From Spisula solida (lineage: Eukaryota > Mollusca > Bivalvia > Venerida > Mactridae): 64,000 nt of DNA. Positions 47,661-57,735 of the stretch are shown in pieces; position 1 is the first letter of the stretch, and the number at the start of each line of letters is the position of its first letter. The translations under genes were made by a program, and so were the position numbers. The stretch spans positions 39,300,551-39,364,550 of the forward strand of contig OX365945.1 of the NCBI GenBank assembly GCA_947247005.1, read 5' to 3'. Below the pieces are notes generated by a model, which had not been told where the DNA came from, did no database searches, and was given only the letters and a program-made list of their open reading frames with translations.

Positions 47661-48073
47661 ATAGAGGATCTTGTATGAGTGCTCAATACATACGAGTTTT
47701 ATTAAACGAGTGGACAAAATGATATGACACGAGGCTTTGCCGAGTGTCATATTGTTTTTGTCGACGAGTTTAATAACACTCGTACGTAACGAGCACAAAT
47801 CTAAGATTCTATTTATCATATAACCTTAAAAAATGCACATTATTGTTCAAAAGGATGATGTACGCTGCATATGTTTCAGCCAAAATTCAGCGGTACAATG
47901 AGCGCGACGTCATGGCGACGTTGATATTATCCTGACGTCATTGACGTATCAATGCATGGATTGGCTAACGTCACGTCAAGCTAATTTAAATATTTATTGC
48001 ACAGTCTGGGAGTGCCGAACGATATTTACGGCACGGCTTTACGACACTCTTGGACCGCAGGTTATGTGATAAA
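47661..48073 (+). repeat. Dispersed ~400-bp repeat, copy 2, with strong hairpin
   Basis: Homologous to 11146-11541. It keeps a long imperfect hairpin (about 47694-47783): 'cgagttttattaaacgag', 'ggacaaaatgatatgacac', a 'gaggctttgccga' loop, then the inverse 'gtgtcatattgtttttgtc' and 'gacgagtttaataacactcg'. In copy 1 the hairpin loop has been replaced. Confidence 0.85.
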
Positions 48074-48117
48074 ATTGTTTAAGATGAGACAGGAATAATA
48101 TCACTGTTAAAATAATG

Positions 48118-48190
48118 CATCAATAGCCTAAGAGATAGTGCCTGTGTGTCATGTGCCGGAGGTCGCGGGATTGATGCCAAAACGTTTTAC
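48118..48190 (+). repeat. tRNA-like SINE head
   Basis: 'atagcctaagagatagtgcc' resembles an A box and 'gcgggattgatgccaa' a weak B box. No cloverleaf; probably an old SINE. Confidence 0.35.
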
Positions 48191-49140
48191 GTCAGTAGTT
48201 AGGTGTTGAGAGATTTAATCAAGTGAAATCAAGAATTAATGTTTGGCAATCAAACTAAGATAAATAAGGGTAAACTAAACTGTTAAATCCATCAGAAATA
48301 CGTATGTACATGATGCCTATATCAAGATTTAATTGAGGACATAATTGTCGCTATTTTTTTAAAGACAATCGAATATACTAGATTAGCACTTTATAGTTTA
48401 TTTTAAACATATTTATTCCCATTATTTACAGCATATTATAAACAATACATATAAATTACAATTATTGTGAGGAAAGGATTGGAACGAAAGACTAAGTCCT
48501 ATATGACTTCAAAATTAAATTTTTGCCTATAATTTCAATATATTATGTAAATAAGAGGAATGTGGATAAGAAATTAAATACATTTGTACGTGTACTGCAA
48601 GAAATAGTTTGCTGACAAAATGGAGAGAAAAAATTACTAAAGAACATAGTAAGTACAAAAATAAATATGAAAAGACATCAGAGAGAAATAGAATGCGTAT
48701 ACTGATGTATACGCTGGTGAGACTTTTGAGAAAAAGAAGACATAAGAAAAGGAAGGATAATAGGTGGAGAGTTTGTACAAATATATCAAGAGGCAGTATT
48801 AAAATCTTTTGCTATTGAATATAAAAGTTTGCACGTGGGTAAAGATGTTCGTGTTGTCTTGTTCAGAAAGGGGTGGGTTACCAAACAGTAGGGTATCTAG
48901 ATCAACTTGATAGGCATGTAGATTTTGTAAGAGAACTTTATAGTTTGAATGTAATATTACATCCATGTGACATAATGCTGAAAAAATAAAATTTTACTGT
49001 TAAATGCTTGGATGAATGGCAAAACTAAAATAATAAGTTCAGTCCGAGAATATTTATGGTCTCTGGTTCAGTCCACTTATATAGATCTCTACTTCTTTCT
49101 TGTTGGTTATGATTTGTATAACTGCTACTTTGTCAACAAT
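48191..49140. other. No gene seen
   Basis: AT-rich. A Lys/Arg-rich 69-codon frame at 48609-48818 reflects A-rich composition and has no splice support. Confidence 0.4.
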
Positions 49141-49228
49141 AATGTTGTATATTCCAAGTATAGGTTAGAGTTTATTAAATTTTCTTCAAAGATTTAAACC
49201 TTAGCAAGCGATAGCGAAGCGTGGTTTA

Positions 49229-49594
49229 TATAGCTCAGAGAATTTGACATGATCCTGCCCTTTATGCATGAATATATTACAAGGTTCTTGCGTTGAATAT
49301 ATGAGATTCGTGTTGCTATTACACCTCGAGCGTCTTCGTGATACTATACGCTTATAAAAACATGCAACCGGAATTATAAATATCAGCTGTTAAATTATGC
49401 TAATCGAAGGTCGAGAGTCGTGTCAAATTAGGCCTTTTCGACTGGGCTGTTTCGTGAAGCAAGTTTTAGCCTGGCTCCCGTCCCCACAATTACAGCGCTA
49501 CTACAGTAATACAACTGTAAAATTAGAACGGGAACCAGACTGTAACCTGCTCCACGAAACAGCCGAGTCGGAAAGGCCTATTCTATGGACTATA
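49229..49594 (+). mobile_element. TIR element (TATAGTGCAGAG family), short copy
   Basis: Left end 'tatagctcagagaatttgac'. Right end 'gtcgtgtcaaat' and 'tctatggactata', split by the small MITE at 49431-49578. Fuller relative: 53949-54922. The TA dinucleotides at the borders suggest a TA target. Confidence 0.6.
49431..49578. mobile_element. 148-bp MITE with TA target site
   Basis: The arms 'ggccttttcgactgggctgt', 'ttcgtgaagcaagtttta' and 'gcctggctcccgt' are inverted at the right with a few mismatches. It is flanked by TA (49429-49430 and 49579-49580). It interrupts the right terminus of the surrounding element. Confidence 0.75.
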
Positions 49595-49791
49595 ATCTTG
49601 AAGAAAACGTTTTAAATTCTAACCGACTTAGTGTTTGTCCCACCCTCAATTTTTAAAACCACAAGAAACACGAGTTTCGCGTACCTCTACATTGGTCAGC
49701 GCACTGAAAATTGGCCCGAAATAATCTCGGTTAGTCACCCTTGTTACCCTGATAAAACAACATGATTGGATATTCCCAACATGATTGAAAA

Positions 49792-49998
49792 ATGGCGGAT
49801 GTATGTTTACATATTCATCGCATGTTCGGCCAATTCTTCAAAATCTACGGGTTTAACCACCTTCTGATGCTGTATAAAGATAAACTTGTACATTCCTTCC
49901 ATGAAACTAAAACTATTTATCCGTATGTTTGTGAATGTGATACACAATACGATAAAAAGTTAGAAAAATCTGTGTTGGATTTATTTGACAGTCTATAA
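49792..49998 (+). CDS. Small ORF starting inside the transposon's TIR
   Basis: 68 codons from ATG in context 'aaaATGG' to TAA. The ATG is within the last bases of the left TIR. The peptide ('MADVCLHIHRMFGQFFKIYG', 'KLVHSFHETKTIYPYVCECD', 'KLEKSVLDLFDSL') has a balanced, protein-like composition with several Cys and His, but no known domain. It may be a first exon of an element-encoded protein or chance. Confidence 0.35.
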   Translation: MADVCLHIHRMFGQFFKIYGFNHLLMLYKDKLVHSFHETKTIYPYVCECDTQYDKKLEKSVLDLFDSL

Positions 49999-50652
49999 AA
50001 CATATATATTGTTGTTTATTTTGGGTTAAGATCTTTTGTTTATACAGCTCATTCATTTCACTATCAGACTTAGTTTAGAGTAAGTTATTTACATTTGCCG
50101 TTTCTACGTGATAACTATTTAAAGTAACCAATGTGTGAAAAATGGATAAAAACCAACATGATTTGAGGATAAAGATCAACATGATTTATCTTTTAAAGTG
50201 GATACTGACCAACATTGAATTTTTCATTGATGCACTGCAGTGCGAATTTAATATGTAGCTTCACTATTGGAAGAATAATGGGATGACCCCAACACGTACG
50301 TAGGAGTAGATAACTCTATGAAGTATTTATTGGAAAATATGTCCCTTTTTTCAACTTCGTGCAAATTTGTAAGTTTACGTTCAAGGTATTAACCTATTAT
50401 ATCTAAGTGCATGTTCATATTGCTGTGATACTTTGCATACTTGTCAACCGTCTTGACCACAACATCTGCACTCTATCAAGCATGTTGTTGAATGTTATGC
50501 CCCATTTGGATTAATGTACTTAGAAATACAAAAGTTTACAGTTTATGTACACAATTTTAACCTTTAAGACATGTATCTTTGATACTTTGCATACTTTATC
50601 ACCATCATGACGCCATGACCTCCACATGAATAGGCAACTCTATCAAATATAT

Positions 50653-51529
50653 ACTGAGTACATCTAGAAACGCAACACTGGGTTCTACTGCCAATATTTG
50701 TTCAATCTGATGATGGACAATCAAACTTCATTAATTTTACTTGATGCAGTTTTATTCTATTTCCAATACATCTGTAACATTTTATCACATAGAGCTACAT
50801 TTAGGTGCAGAGCAGTGTTTTGGTGTATAGTGCGGCCGAAAAATAACGGAACATAAATATAGTGCGGGCGAAAAATAACGATATTTTTTATAAATTAGCT
50901 ATTTTTTCGGAATCGTTGTTTTATGTCAATATGTAAAGTATTGATCAAATATTATTCATAATGAGTAACAAGTTGTTGAACACTGTCAGCAGCAGTTGTG
51001 AGCCTGATCTGGAGCTGTTTCACGCTGTCTTATTCATCCTGTGGGAGGCTTGTTACGCATGCATGACCTGGCCTCAGGCTGTCGCAAATGGTGCCAGTGT
51101 GTTGGTAGCGTGTCTCTAGATGAGAAATGTTCGGTGTATGACAATTTAACCGTTGTGCAAACTCCTGTTAAACATCTCTGCCATAAGCATCCGGATGGCC
51201 TGATTTTGCTCATATTCGGACAATCATGGCATTTTTATTCCTGAACATATGCCATTTCTTTTGTGATTTTCTTTTTATTAGCAAACTTTACAAAAAGTTC
51301 GATTCAATTTATACCAAGATTTATCATGCGTAATTGGTGCACGTGGAAATCATGCTATTTGTGATTATATCGGTGCACGGGATTTACGTAACACGATCGA
51401 TAAAAGTTGGATGATGGCCAAGTTTCTACAAGATTATACAATATTACTACACAAAATTCAAATATACATGTATAATGCAAGTAAGAAAAAAATGGGGATA
51501 AAACCGTTGCGTTTCTAGATGTACTAAGT
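50653..51529. mobile_element. Nested ~877-bp TIR element
   Basis: Inverted ends AGTACATCTAGAAACGCAAC at 50657-50676 and its exact inverse at 51506-51525. The immediate flanks are TATAT-like on both sides. It lies inside the 4167-bp transposon. A 67-codon frame at 51041-51244 is inside but has no motif. Confidence 0.7.
50820..50885 (+). repeat. Short tandem duplication
   Basis: 'atagtgcggccgaaaaataa' and 'atagtgcgggcgaaaaataa' in tandem, about 37 bp apart. Confidence 0.65.
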
Positions 51530-51989
51530 ATATGTTGAAATTATGTCACCTTTTTTAAATTAGAAATACAATTTGGCACCATTCAAGACATGCTCACAGC
51601 GTTTAGCCAGTGGTCCCCATAATTCACTGTTCCTATTCCCGATGAATTTTGCACATTTAGATACATGTGTTAAATTTACCTGTCTTGACTTATTATGAAT
51701 TTTACCAACATATAGCAGAAAAAAGTATTTAACTAGAAATATGTCCACAGGACACGGATGCCCCCGCTAAAAGCTGTCATCAGACATCTAAGTATAAAGC
51801 TATGCAAATGGAATAACTTGAAACAAGTTTGTAATTGCTTAAATGTGACATTGAACAGCAGACAAGAGCTGGGTCTGTAAGTGTGACCTTTACATTTGAG
51901 TCCGGGTGTAAATGCGAATGTAACCAAGTAATTTCAAAATCCAGAACGAAATAACAAAAAAAACAAAGCAGACCAGAAGAGTATACTTG

Positions 51990-52597
51990 TGCCTTTTAAC
52001 TTTTAATCTCTAAGTATGACCTTGACCTTTGCGTTAGGGACCGGGGTTTTGCGCATGTCACCTCGTCTTGATGATGTGAACATTTGTGGCAAGTAATATA
52101 AATATAAAATAAGAAATGACATAGTTACAGATCTGACATGAATCACATGCCTATTTGAGAATTTTAACTTTTGATCTCTAAGTGTGACCTTGACCTTCGA
52201 GCAAGGGACCTAGGTCTTGCGCATAACACGCCGTCTCGATGGGGTCAACATGTGTACCAAGTGTTATAAATATCCAATAAGAAATGACATAGTTACAGAG
52301 CGGATATGAACCACATGCTTATTTGAGAATTTTAACTTTTGATCTCTAAGTGTGACCTTGCCCTTTAAGTTAGGGACCTGGGTCTTGCACATGGCAACCA
52401 CCTTGATGTGGTGAACATTTGTACCAAATATTATAAAATATCCAATAGGAGATGACAAAATTACAGAGCGGACACGAATCACATGCCTATTTGAGCGTTT
52501 TAACCTTTGACCTCTAAGTGTGACCTTGACCTTTAAGCTAGGGACCTGGGTTTTGTGCATGACACATCGTCTTGATGTAGTGAACATTTGTACCCAT
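51990..52597 (+). repeat. ~167-bp tandem array, about 4 units
   Basis: Units begin 'ttttaacttttgatctctaa' at about 51997, 52162, 52329 and 52497. They contain 'gtgaccttgacctt', 'agggacctgggtcttgcgca', 'cgtcttgatg', 'gaacatttgtaccaa' and 'gaaatgacatagttacagag'. TGACCTTGA, the inverse of TCAAGGTCA, recurs. A fifth unit in reverse lies at 62752-62942. The 107-codon frame at 52264-52587 is translated repeat. Confidence 0.85.
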
Positions 52598-52599
52598 TT

Positions 52600-53400
52600 T
52601 TGGTAGGCGTAAGCCTCTCTATACTACCATTGCCCATTTCTTAATGCAACCTGGACCGCCTTTAGGCTGCTATGTGAATCCGCATTCAAGTAGTTCCAGA
52701 AACTGTCAACATTCCCAATAATTATTGTGAAACTGTTCATTGAATCGATATTTTTGCAGATAATCAGTCAGCCGGGGAGATATCGAACTTGTTTCGTAAT
52801 ATGAAAATGAAGTGTTAATCAAATGTCCCAGCCGTATAGCTATTTTTAGAAACTTCAGATCAGGGTCACGTGATGGTTTTATCAATTAATCGTATATCGT
52901 TATGTTATGTAATCATATGGTGTGGCTATACTAGCCGCTTTCTAGAGATGTCTAACGCTGTGATGGAAGTGATTACAATACGGTACTGTAAAATCTGATA
53001 AATAGGCGCGCGCCGTATTATTTTAAAGCCACTTTTGATATACGCATTCAATACACGTATTACATATACATCAATATGCCCCTTTTTACAATTATTTAGA
53101 TACCCTAGATGCCTATGTAGTCACATATGCCTATTTTGACATTCAAGACAAGATCAGCAGTAAGAAAACGAACATTAAACGTGTAAAGTCGTTTAAGCTT
53201 TAGTAGCAGCAACCAGATCGCCTCCCATCAGCACTCTTAGTGCTTTGATTATTAAATGTCCTAAAAGCAAGTGCTATAGACTGGGTGTGAAATGCCTTAC
53301 ATCGGGTATGCTCATAAACCTGCTACCACAATTCATGAGCACACTTCTTTAATGTACAATTATTTGTACCTTGAGAATCCCATTAGCAAGATTTCAATTT
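52600..53400. other. No gene seen
   Basis: Internal part of the 4167-bp transposon with no recognisable coding region. Confidence 0.4.
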
Positions 53401-54124
53401 GTAATGTTGGTTTTTATCCACAATCATGTTGGCCAGTATCCTAATAAATTTAACAATCACGTCGGTCAGTATCCAAAAAATACTACACATGTTTGAATTA
53501 TTGTTGGTGAGCGTTAATTTATCTAAGATTTTAAAAAATTGAAACGTCCAAATCATAGTTTATACAACTGCCGATACTTCCCAAATGATATTCATTACAT
53601 AGAGTCCAATAAATGAGTTTTACAACGTTTTTAAGTACAAAACTCATTCTCAAATGCAAAATCCACACATTCTTTAAGGCTTTACATAGTGAAAAATATT
53701 ACCTATATGCAAATTGTTTAGTGCAAATAGTACATTTTCTTCATATGTTGATTATGTAATATTGAAATAAACAATCTGGATAGTTTATAATATTATGGAA
53801 AATATTGCAAAAACAATGCACTTATCACATTTTTCATTTCGGCCATTTTTCAATCATGTTGGGAATATCCAATCATGTTGTTTTATCAGGGTAACAAGGG
53901 TGTTAGTGGTCAAATCGATGGTCATACTTTATGAGGGGTTTCCGACGATATAGTGCAGAGAATTTGACACGATCCTGACCTTTATGCATGAATATATTAT
54001 AAATCGATAACGCGGTATATATAAATTTCCGTGCGAGTATCGTGGGTCAGTGGTATACTTCGGGCTAAACCGTAACTTTTAACTTTTGTGGGTTGTTTTC
54101 ATAACACAATTTGAACTATTCAAA

Positions 54125-54200
54125 GCACGACAGCCCACATAGGCGAGTGGTTAGCGAGCCATACTACAGTATAGAAGTTGTGGGTTCGAATCTCTGGTCA
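54125..54200 (+). repeat. tRNA-like SINE head
   Basis: 'ataggcgagtggttagcgag' (A-box region) and 'gtgggttcgaatctctggtc' (good B box), then a T-run. The stems do not form a full cloverleaf. Confidence 0.55.
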
Positions 54201-54656
54201 AGTAATTTGTATTTTTTTTTTCAATTTAAAAAAACATGTGTGTATTGAATTTTAACAAGCTCGAGCATCATGATAATATTGCTTTACATATACATGTACG
54301 GTGGTTGAATTGTGTATGTATAGGTTTTCACTTCGATTTGTATGAGTTTGAAAATGTCGGACATACAGAACAGTCGATTTCTTGGTTCAAAATCAAAACA
54401 AATTAGATACAAGCCTTTTTTGAAATGTGATGATAAACAGGGTACATCATATTTGTCCACAAATGCAGATGTTGCTGGTATATACAAATTGTATATCAAA
54501 CTATTTTGAAATAAAGATACTCGATAGAAAAGGTGAAAAGAAAAAATGAAATCAAACAAATCAATTACAGTTCAATAACAAACACAAGTATACGACATGT
54601 TACCGATAAAACATTTATATTTTCTGTAAAACATGAAATAAAAAAATCCATCATAA

Positions 54657-54741
54657 GATGCTCGCAGGGGTTGAACCCTGTACGCCAAGATTAGTATGGT
54701 GAAACACCCGAGTGCGCTATCGACTGAGCCAAGTATCTACA
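54657..54741 (-). repeat. tRNA-like SINE head
   Basis: On the minus strand 'ttggctcagtcgatagcgca' (A box) and 'acagggttcaacccctgc' (B box) with 'gatact' and 'agcatc' edges. This is the most tRNA-like of the set but too long in the middle, so it is a SINE or pseudogene. Confidence 0.55.
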
Positions 54742-55154
54742 TATATTTCGACTTTATTTTTTCGTAAGAAGTCAATTTAAATAATGTGGTATACACAAAC
54801 AACCACGTGAATTTCCGTTATAATCAATACGATTACAGTCGAAGTTAAACTTAGATATTTAATCTACCGTGAAATTATGCTAATAGCGGGTTCGAGAGTC
54901 GTGTCAATATCTCTGCACTATATAATGCGTGTAGATATTTTTTTTTCCTGATACCACCCATTAATAGTTCATTGTTAAAACCAAACACAATCGCTTGCAC
55001 GAAGTTAACGAAGAGGCGCGGTCTCGGTGCGCATGTGCAGTGACTACAAATTACTTCTTGGTGAAGACGCATTATTTTGAAAAATAGAACGTTCTTCAGG
55101 GATTAGACGACGGAAATCAAGCCTGTTGATTGGTCGAAAAAGTCGTGCAAACAC

Positions 55155-55262
55155 TAAGTATAGGTTAGATAAATATTTTCTTCAAGGATTTGAACCTTAG
55201 CGAGCGAAGCGAAGCGTGGTTTAATTCTATGAAGAACATATTTTAAACTCTAACCGACTAAG
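55155..55262 (+). mobile_element. Hairpin MITE, uninterrupted copy
   Basis: 'ctaagtataggttagat' at the left is inverted at 'aaactctaaccgactaag', with 'gcgagcgaagcgaagcgtgg' at the centre. It flanks the right edge of the composite element as its split partner flanks the left. Confidence 0.6.
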
Positions 55263-55544
55263 GGCCATATTCACATCATCTCCCCCACTCTCACTCACTG
55301 AGTTAATCCAAATTTAACAAGAGCTGTTTGTAAAACATGTATGCCCCCATGGCAGCCCAATGATCAGAAATGGTAAAGGTCGCAGTGACCTTTGACCTCA
55401 AAATCAATAGGGGTCATTTACTCTTAATGACCAACCTCCATAAAAAGTTCAAAGATCCTAGGTTGAAGTGTTTTTGAGTTATTGAACAGAAACCCTTTAA
55501 ACCGTAAGAACAAGAGATGTTTGTAAAACACGTATGCCCCCATG

Positions 55545-56820
55545 TACGGAATCCTGTTAGTGCCATTTTAAATATCGTGTATCGCCCTCCAAGGGCGAGA
55601 CACGATAATTGCGCGAGGCAAGAAACGAGACACGAGAATTAGACGCGATATTTAAAACGAGACACGAGAATTGCGCGAGGGTTGAAACGAGACACGAGAA
55701 TTAAAAATTGAATTCTCGCGTTTTTAATCTCGCCCTAAGCCGACAACTTTTGCAAGTTAATATCTAATATCGTGCAATTCTCGCGTATCGTATCTTGCCT
55801 CGCAGTTGAATATCGCGCTCGTTTCAAATATCGCGTCTTAATCTCGTGTCTCGACTTCCAAGGGCGATACACGATAGTTAAAACGAGACACGAGAATTCA
55901 ACGCGAGGCACGAGAATCCAACGCGAGACACGACAATGCTATCGTGCAAATATCACGCAATTCTCTTGCCTCGCGTTTCTATTTGGCCCGCGAGACACGA
56001 GAATTAAAGCGAGACACGAGAATTGAAGGCGAGGCACGACAATGCTATCGGGCAATTCTCGCGTCTCGCGGCGATACACGACAATGCTGTCGCCTAATTC
56101 TCGCGTCTCGACCGGTGTGCCAGTTAAAATTTCTTACTGACACCGCCTAGAATTGGGCGACAGCATTGTCGTGTCTCGCGGTGAGACGCGAGAGTTGGGC
56201 GACAGCATTGTCGTGTATCGCCGCGAGACACGAGAATTGGGCGACAGCATTGTCGTGTATCGCCGCGAGACGCGAGAATTGCGCGACAGCATTGTCGTGT
56301 ATCGCCGCGAGACGCGAGAATTGCGCGATAGCATTCTCGTGCCTCGCCTTCAATTCTCGTGTCTCGCTTTAATTCTCGTGTCTCGCTGACCAAATAGAAA
56401 CGCGAGGCAAGAGAATTGCGCGATATTTGCACGATAGCATTGTCGTGTCTCGCGTTGGATTCTCGTGCCTCGCGTTGAATTCTCGTGTCTCGTTTTAACT
56501 ATCGTGTCTCGCCCTTGGAAGTCGAGACACGAGATTAAGACGCGATATTTGAAACGAGCGCGATATTCAACTGCGAGGCAAGATACGATACGCGAGAATT
56601 ACACGATATTAGATATTAACTTGTAAAAGTTGTTGGTCTAGGGCGAGATTAAAAACGCGAGAATTCATTTTTTAATTCTCGTGTCTCGTTTCAGGCCTCG
56701 CGCAATTCTCGTGTCTCGTTTTAAATATCGCGCCTAATTCTCGTGTCTCGTTTCTTATCTCGTGTCTCGCCCTTGGAGGGCGATACACGATATTTAAAAT
56801 GGCACTAACAGGATTCCGTA
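55545..56820. mobile_element. 1276-bp foldback element built of CGAGACACGAGAATT words
   Basis: Both ends are TACGGAATCCTGTTAGTGCC in inverted orientation, flanked by CCCATG (55539-55544 and 56821-56826). It occupies a site that other copies of the host repeat show as continuous ('cccccatggcagccc'). The arms (about 55545-56110 and 56145-56820) are near-perfect inverses. Almost all arm sequence is variants of one word: CGAGACACGAGAATT, with CGCGATATT and ACGACAATGCTGTCGC. The right arm has three to four extra ~47-bp units near the centre. GC content is clearly above the surroundings. The six overlapping frames here are translated repeat. Confidence 0.9.
56140..56345. repeat. ~47-bp tandem units inside the foldback
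   Basis: About four units of 'gggcgacagcattgtcgtgt' plus 'atcgccgcgagacgcgagaa' next to the centre, present in only one arm. Confidence 0.8.
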
Positions 56821-56959
56821 CCCATGGCAGCCCAATTGTCAGAAATGCTGAAGATCGCAGTGAATCAAAATCAATAGGGGTCATCTACTGTTGCTGACGA
56901 ACCTCAATGTAAAATTTGAAGATCCTAGGTCAAAGGGTTGCTGAGTTATTGAACGGAAA

Positions 56960-57735
56960 CCATTTAAATAGCCAGAAATGGTAAAGGTCACAGTGACCTT
57001 GACCTTGACCTTTGACCTCAAAATCAATAGGGGTCATCTACTGTTGCTGACCAACCTCTATGTAAAGTTTGAAGATCCTAGGTCAAAGCATTCTGGAGTT
57101 ATTGAACGGAAACCATTCAAATAGTCAGAAATGGTAAAGATCACAGTGACCTTGACCTTTGACCTACTGACATCAAAATTAATATTGGTCATTTACTGTT
57201 GCTGACCAACATCCACGTAAAGTTTGAAGACCCTAGGTCAAAGCATTCTTGAGTTATTGAACGGAAACCATTCAAATAGTCAGAAATGGTAAAGGTCACA
57301 GTGACCTTGACCTTTGACCTTCTGACCTCAAAATCAATAGGGGTTATCTACTGTTGCTGACCAATCTCCATGTAAAGTTTGAAGATCTTAGGTCAAAGCG
57401 TTCTTGAGTTATGGAACGGAAACCGTTCGAATAGTCAGAATATGTGAAGGACACAGTGACCTTGACCTTTGACCTTCTGACCTCAAAATCAATAGCGGTT
57501 ATCTACTGTTGCTGACCAACCTCCATGTAAAGTTTGAAGATCCTAGGTCAAAGCGTTCTTGAGTTATTGAACGGAAACCGTTCGAATAGTCAGAATATGT
57601 GAAGGACACAGTGACCTTGACCTTTGACCTTCTGACCTCAAAATCAATAGGGGTTATCTACTGTTGCTGACCAACCTCCATGTTAATTTTGAAGATCCTA
57701 GGTAAAAGCGTTCTTGAGTTATTGAACGGAAACCA
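56960..57735 (+). repeat. 155-bp tandem array, 5 units, with ERE- and DR1-like sites
   Basis: The phrase 'gtgaccttgacctttgacc' recurs at about 56993, 57146, 57301, 57456 and 57611, a spacing of 153-155 bp. Units contain AGGTCA-CAG-TGACCT (perfect at 56985-56999 and 57293-57307) and TGACCTTTGACCT. The last two units share private changes ('tatgtgaaggacaca'), a sign of local amplification. Confidence 0.9.

Larger units (their letters stand above)
49150..49635 (+). mobile_element. Hairpin MITE split by an insertion (left flank of the transposon stack)
   Basis: The halves 49150-49228 ('gtataggttagagttta', 'ttcttcaaagatttaaacc', 'agcgaagcgtggttta') and 49595-49635 ('ttgaagaaaacg', 'aaattctaaccgactta') together match the uninterrupted copy at 55155-55262. 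The element at 49229-49594 sits between them. Confidence 0.6.
49736..53902. mobile_element. 4167-bp TIR transposon with identical 61-bp ends
   Basis: Left 49736-49796 and right 53842-53902 are inverted and identical by eye over 61 bp. They begin CACCCTTGTTACCCTG and contain CAACATGATTG twice. The 5-bp TTAGT flanks both ends (49731-49735, 53903-53907). The related locus at about 59770 reads 'tttaatggtcaaat' without the insert, confirming the borders. Further CAACATGATT words lie in subterminal DNA (about 50155, 50180, 53425, 53455). A 5-bp duplication with CAC-starting ends is seen in Transib-type elements, but no transposase was found, so the superfamily is open. Confidence 0.85.
53949..54922. 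mobile_element. TIR element (TATAGTGCAGAG family), long copy
   Basis: Left end TATAGTGCAGAGAATTTGAC and right end 'gtcgtgtcaatatctctgca' followed by CTATA are inverted with one small indel. It carries two tRNA-like segments on opposite strands. Shorter relatives: 49229-49594 and 12170-12345. The 91-codon frame at 54284-54559 is not supported. Confidence 0.65.
49636..55160. mobile_element. Composite element holding the nested stack
   Basis: The outer edges 'cttagtgtttg' (about 49629) and 'caaacactaag' (about 55160) are inverted. Their inner flanks match the short, uninterrupted relative at 59665-60615 ('aaaaccacaagaaacacgag', 'ttggcccgaaa', 'tttatgaggggttt', then 'gcgcatgtgcagtg', 'tggtgaagacgcatta', 'aatagaacgttcttca', 'gattagacgacg'). 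Two further transposons sit inside. Confidence 0.55.

Noticed and set aside
51990..52597. 107-codon frame with internal peptide repeat
   Set aside because: It spans the 167-bp tandem array; stops are absent by chance of unit length and composition.
49736..53902. RAG-like or Transib element proven by CAC ends and 5-bp duplication
   Set aside because: The ends alone are not diagnostic and no transposase core was found, so the superfamily is left open.
54284..54559. 91-codon minus-strand frame
   Set aside because: Internal to a TIR element, hydrophobic AT-rich composition, no motif.
55772..56884. Several overlapping 65-100 codon frames on both strands with repeating peptides
   Set aside because: All are translations of the CGAGACACGAGAATT foldback. 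The repetition is at DNA level and open in many frames at once.
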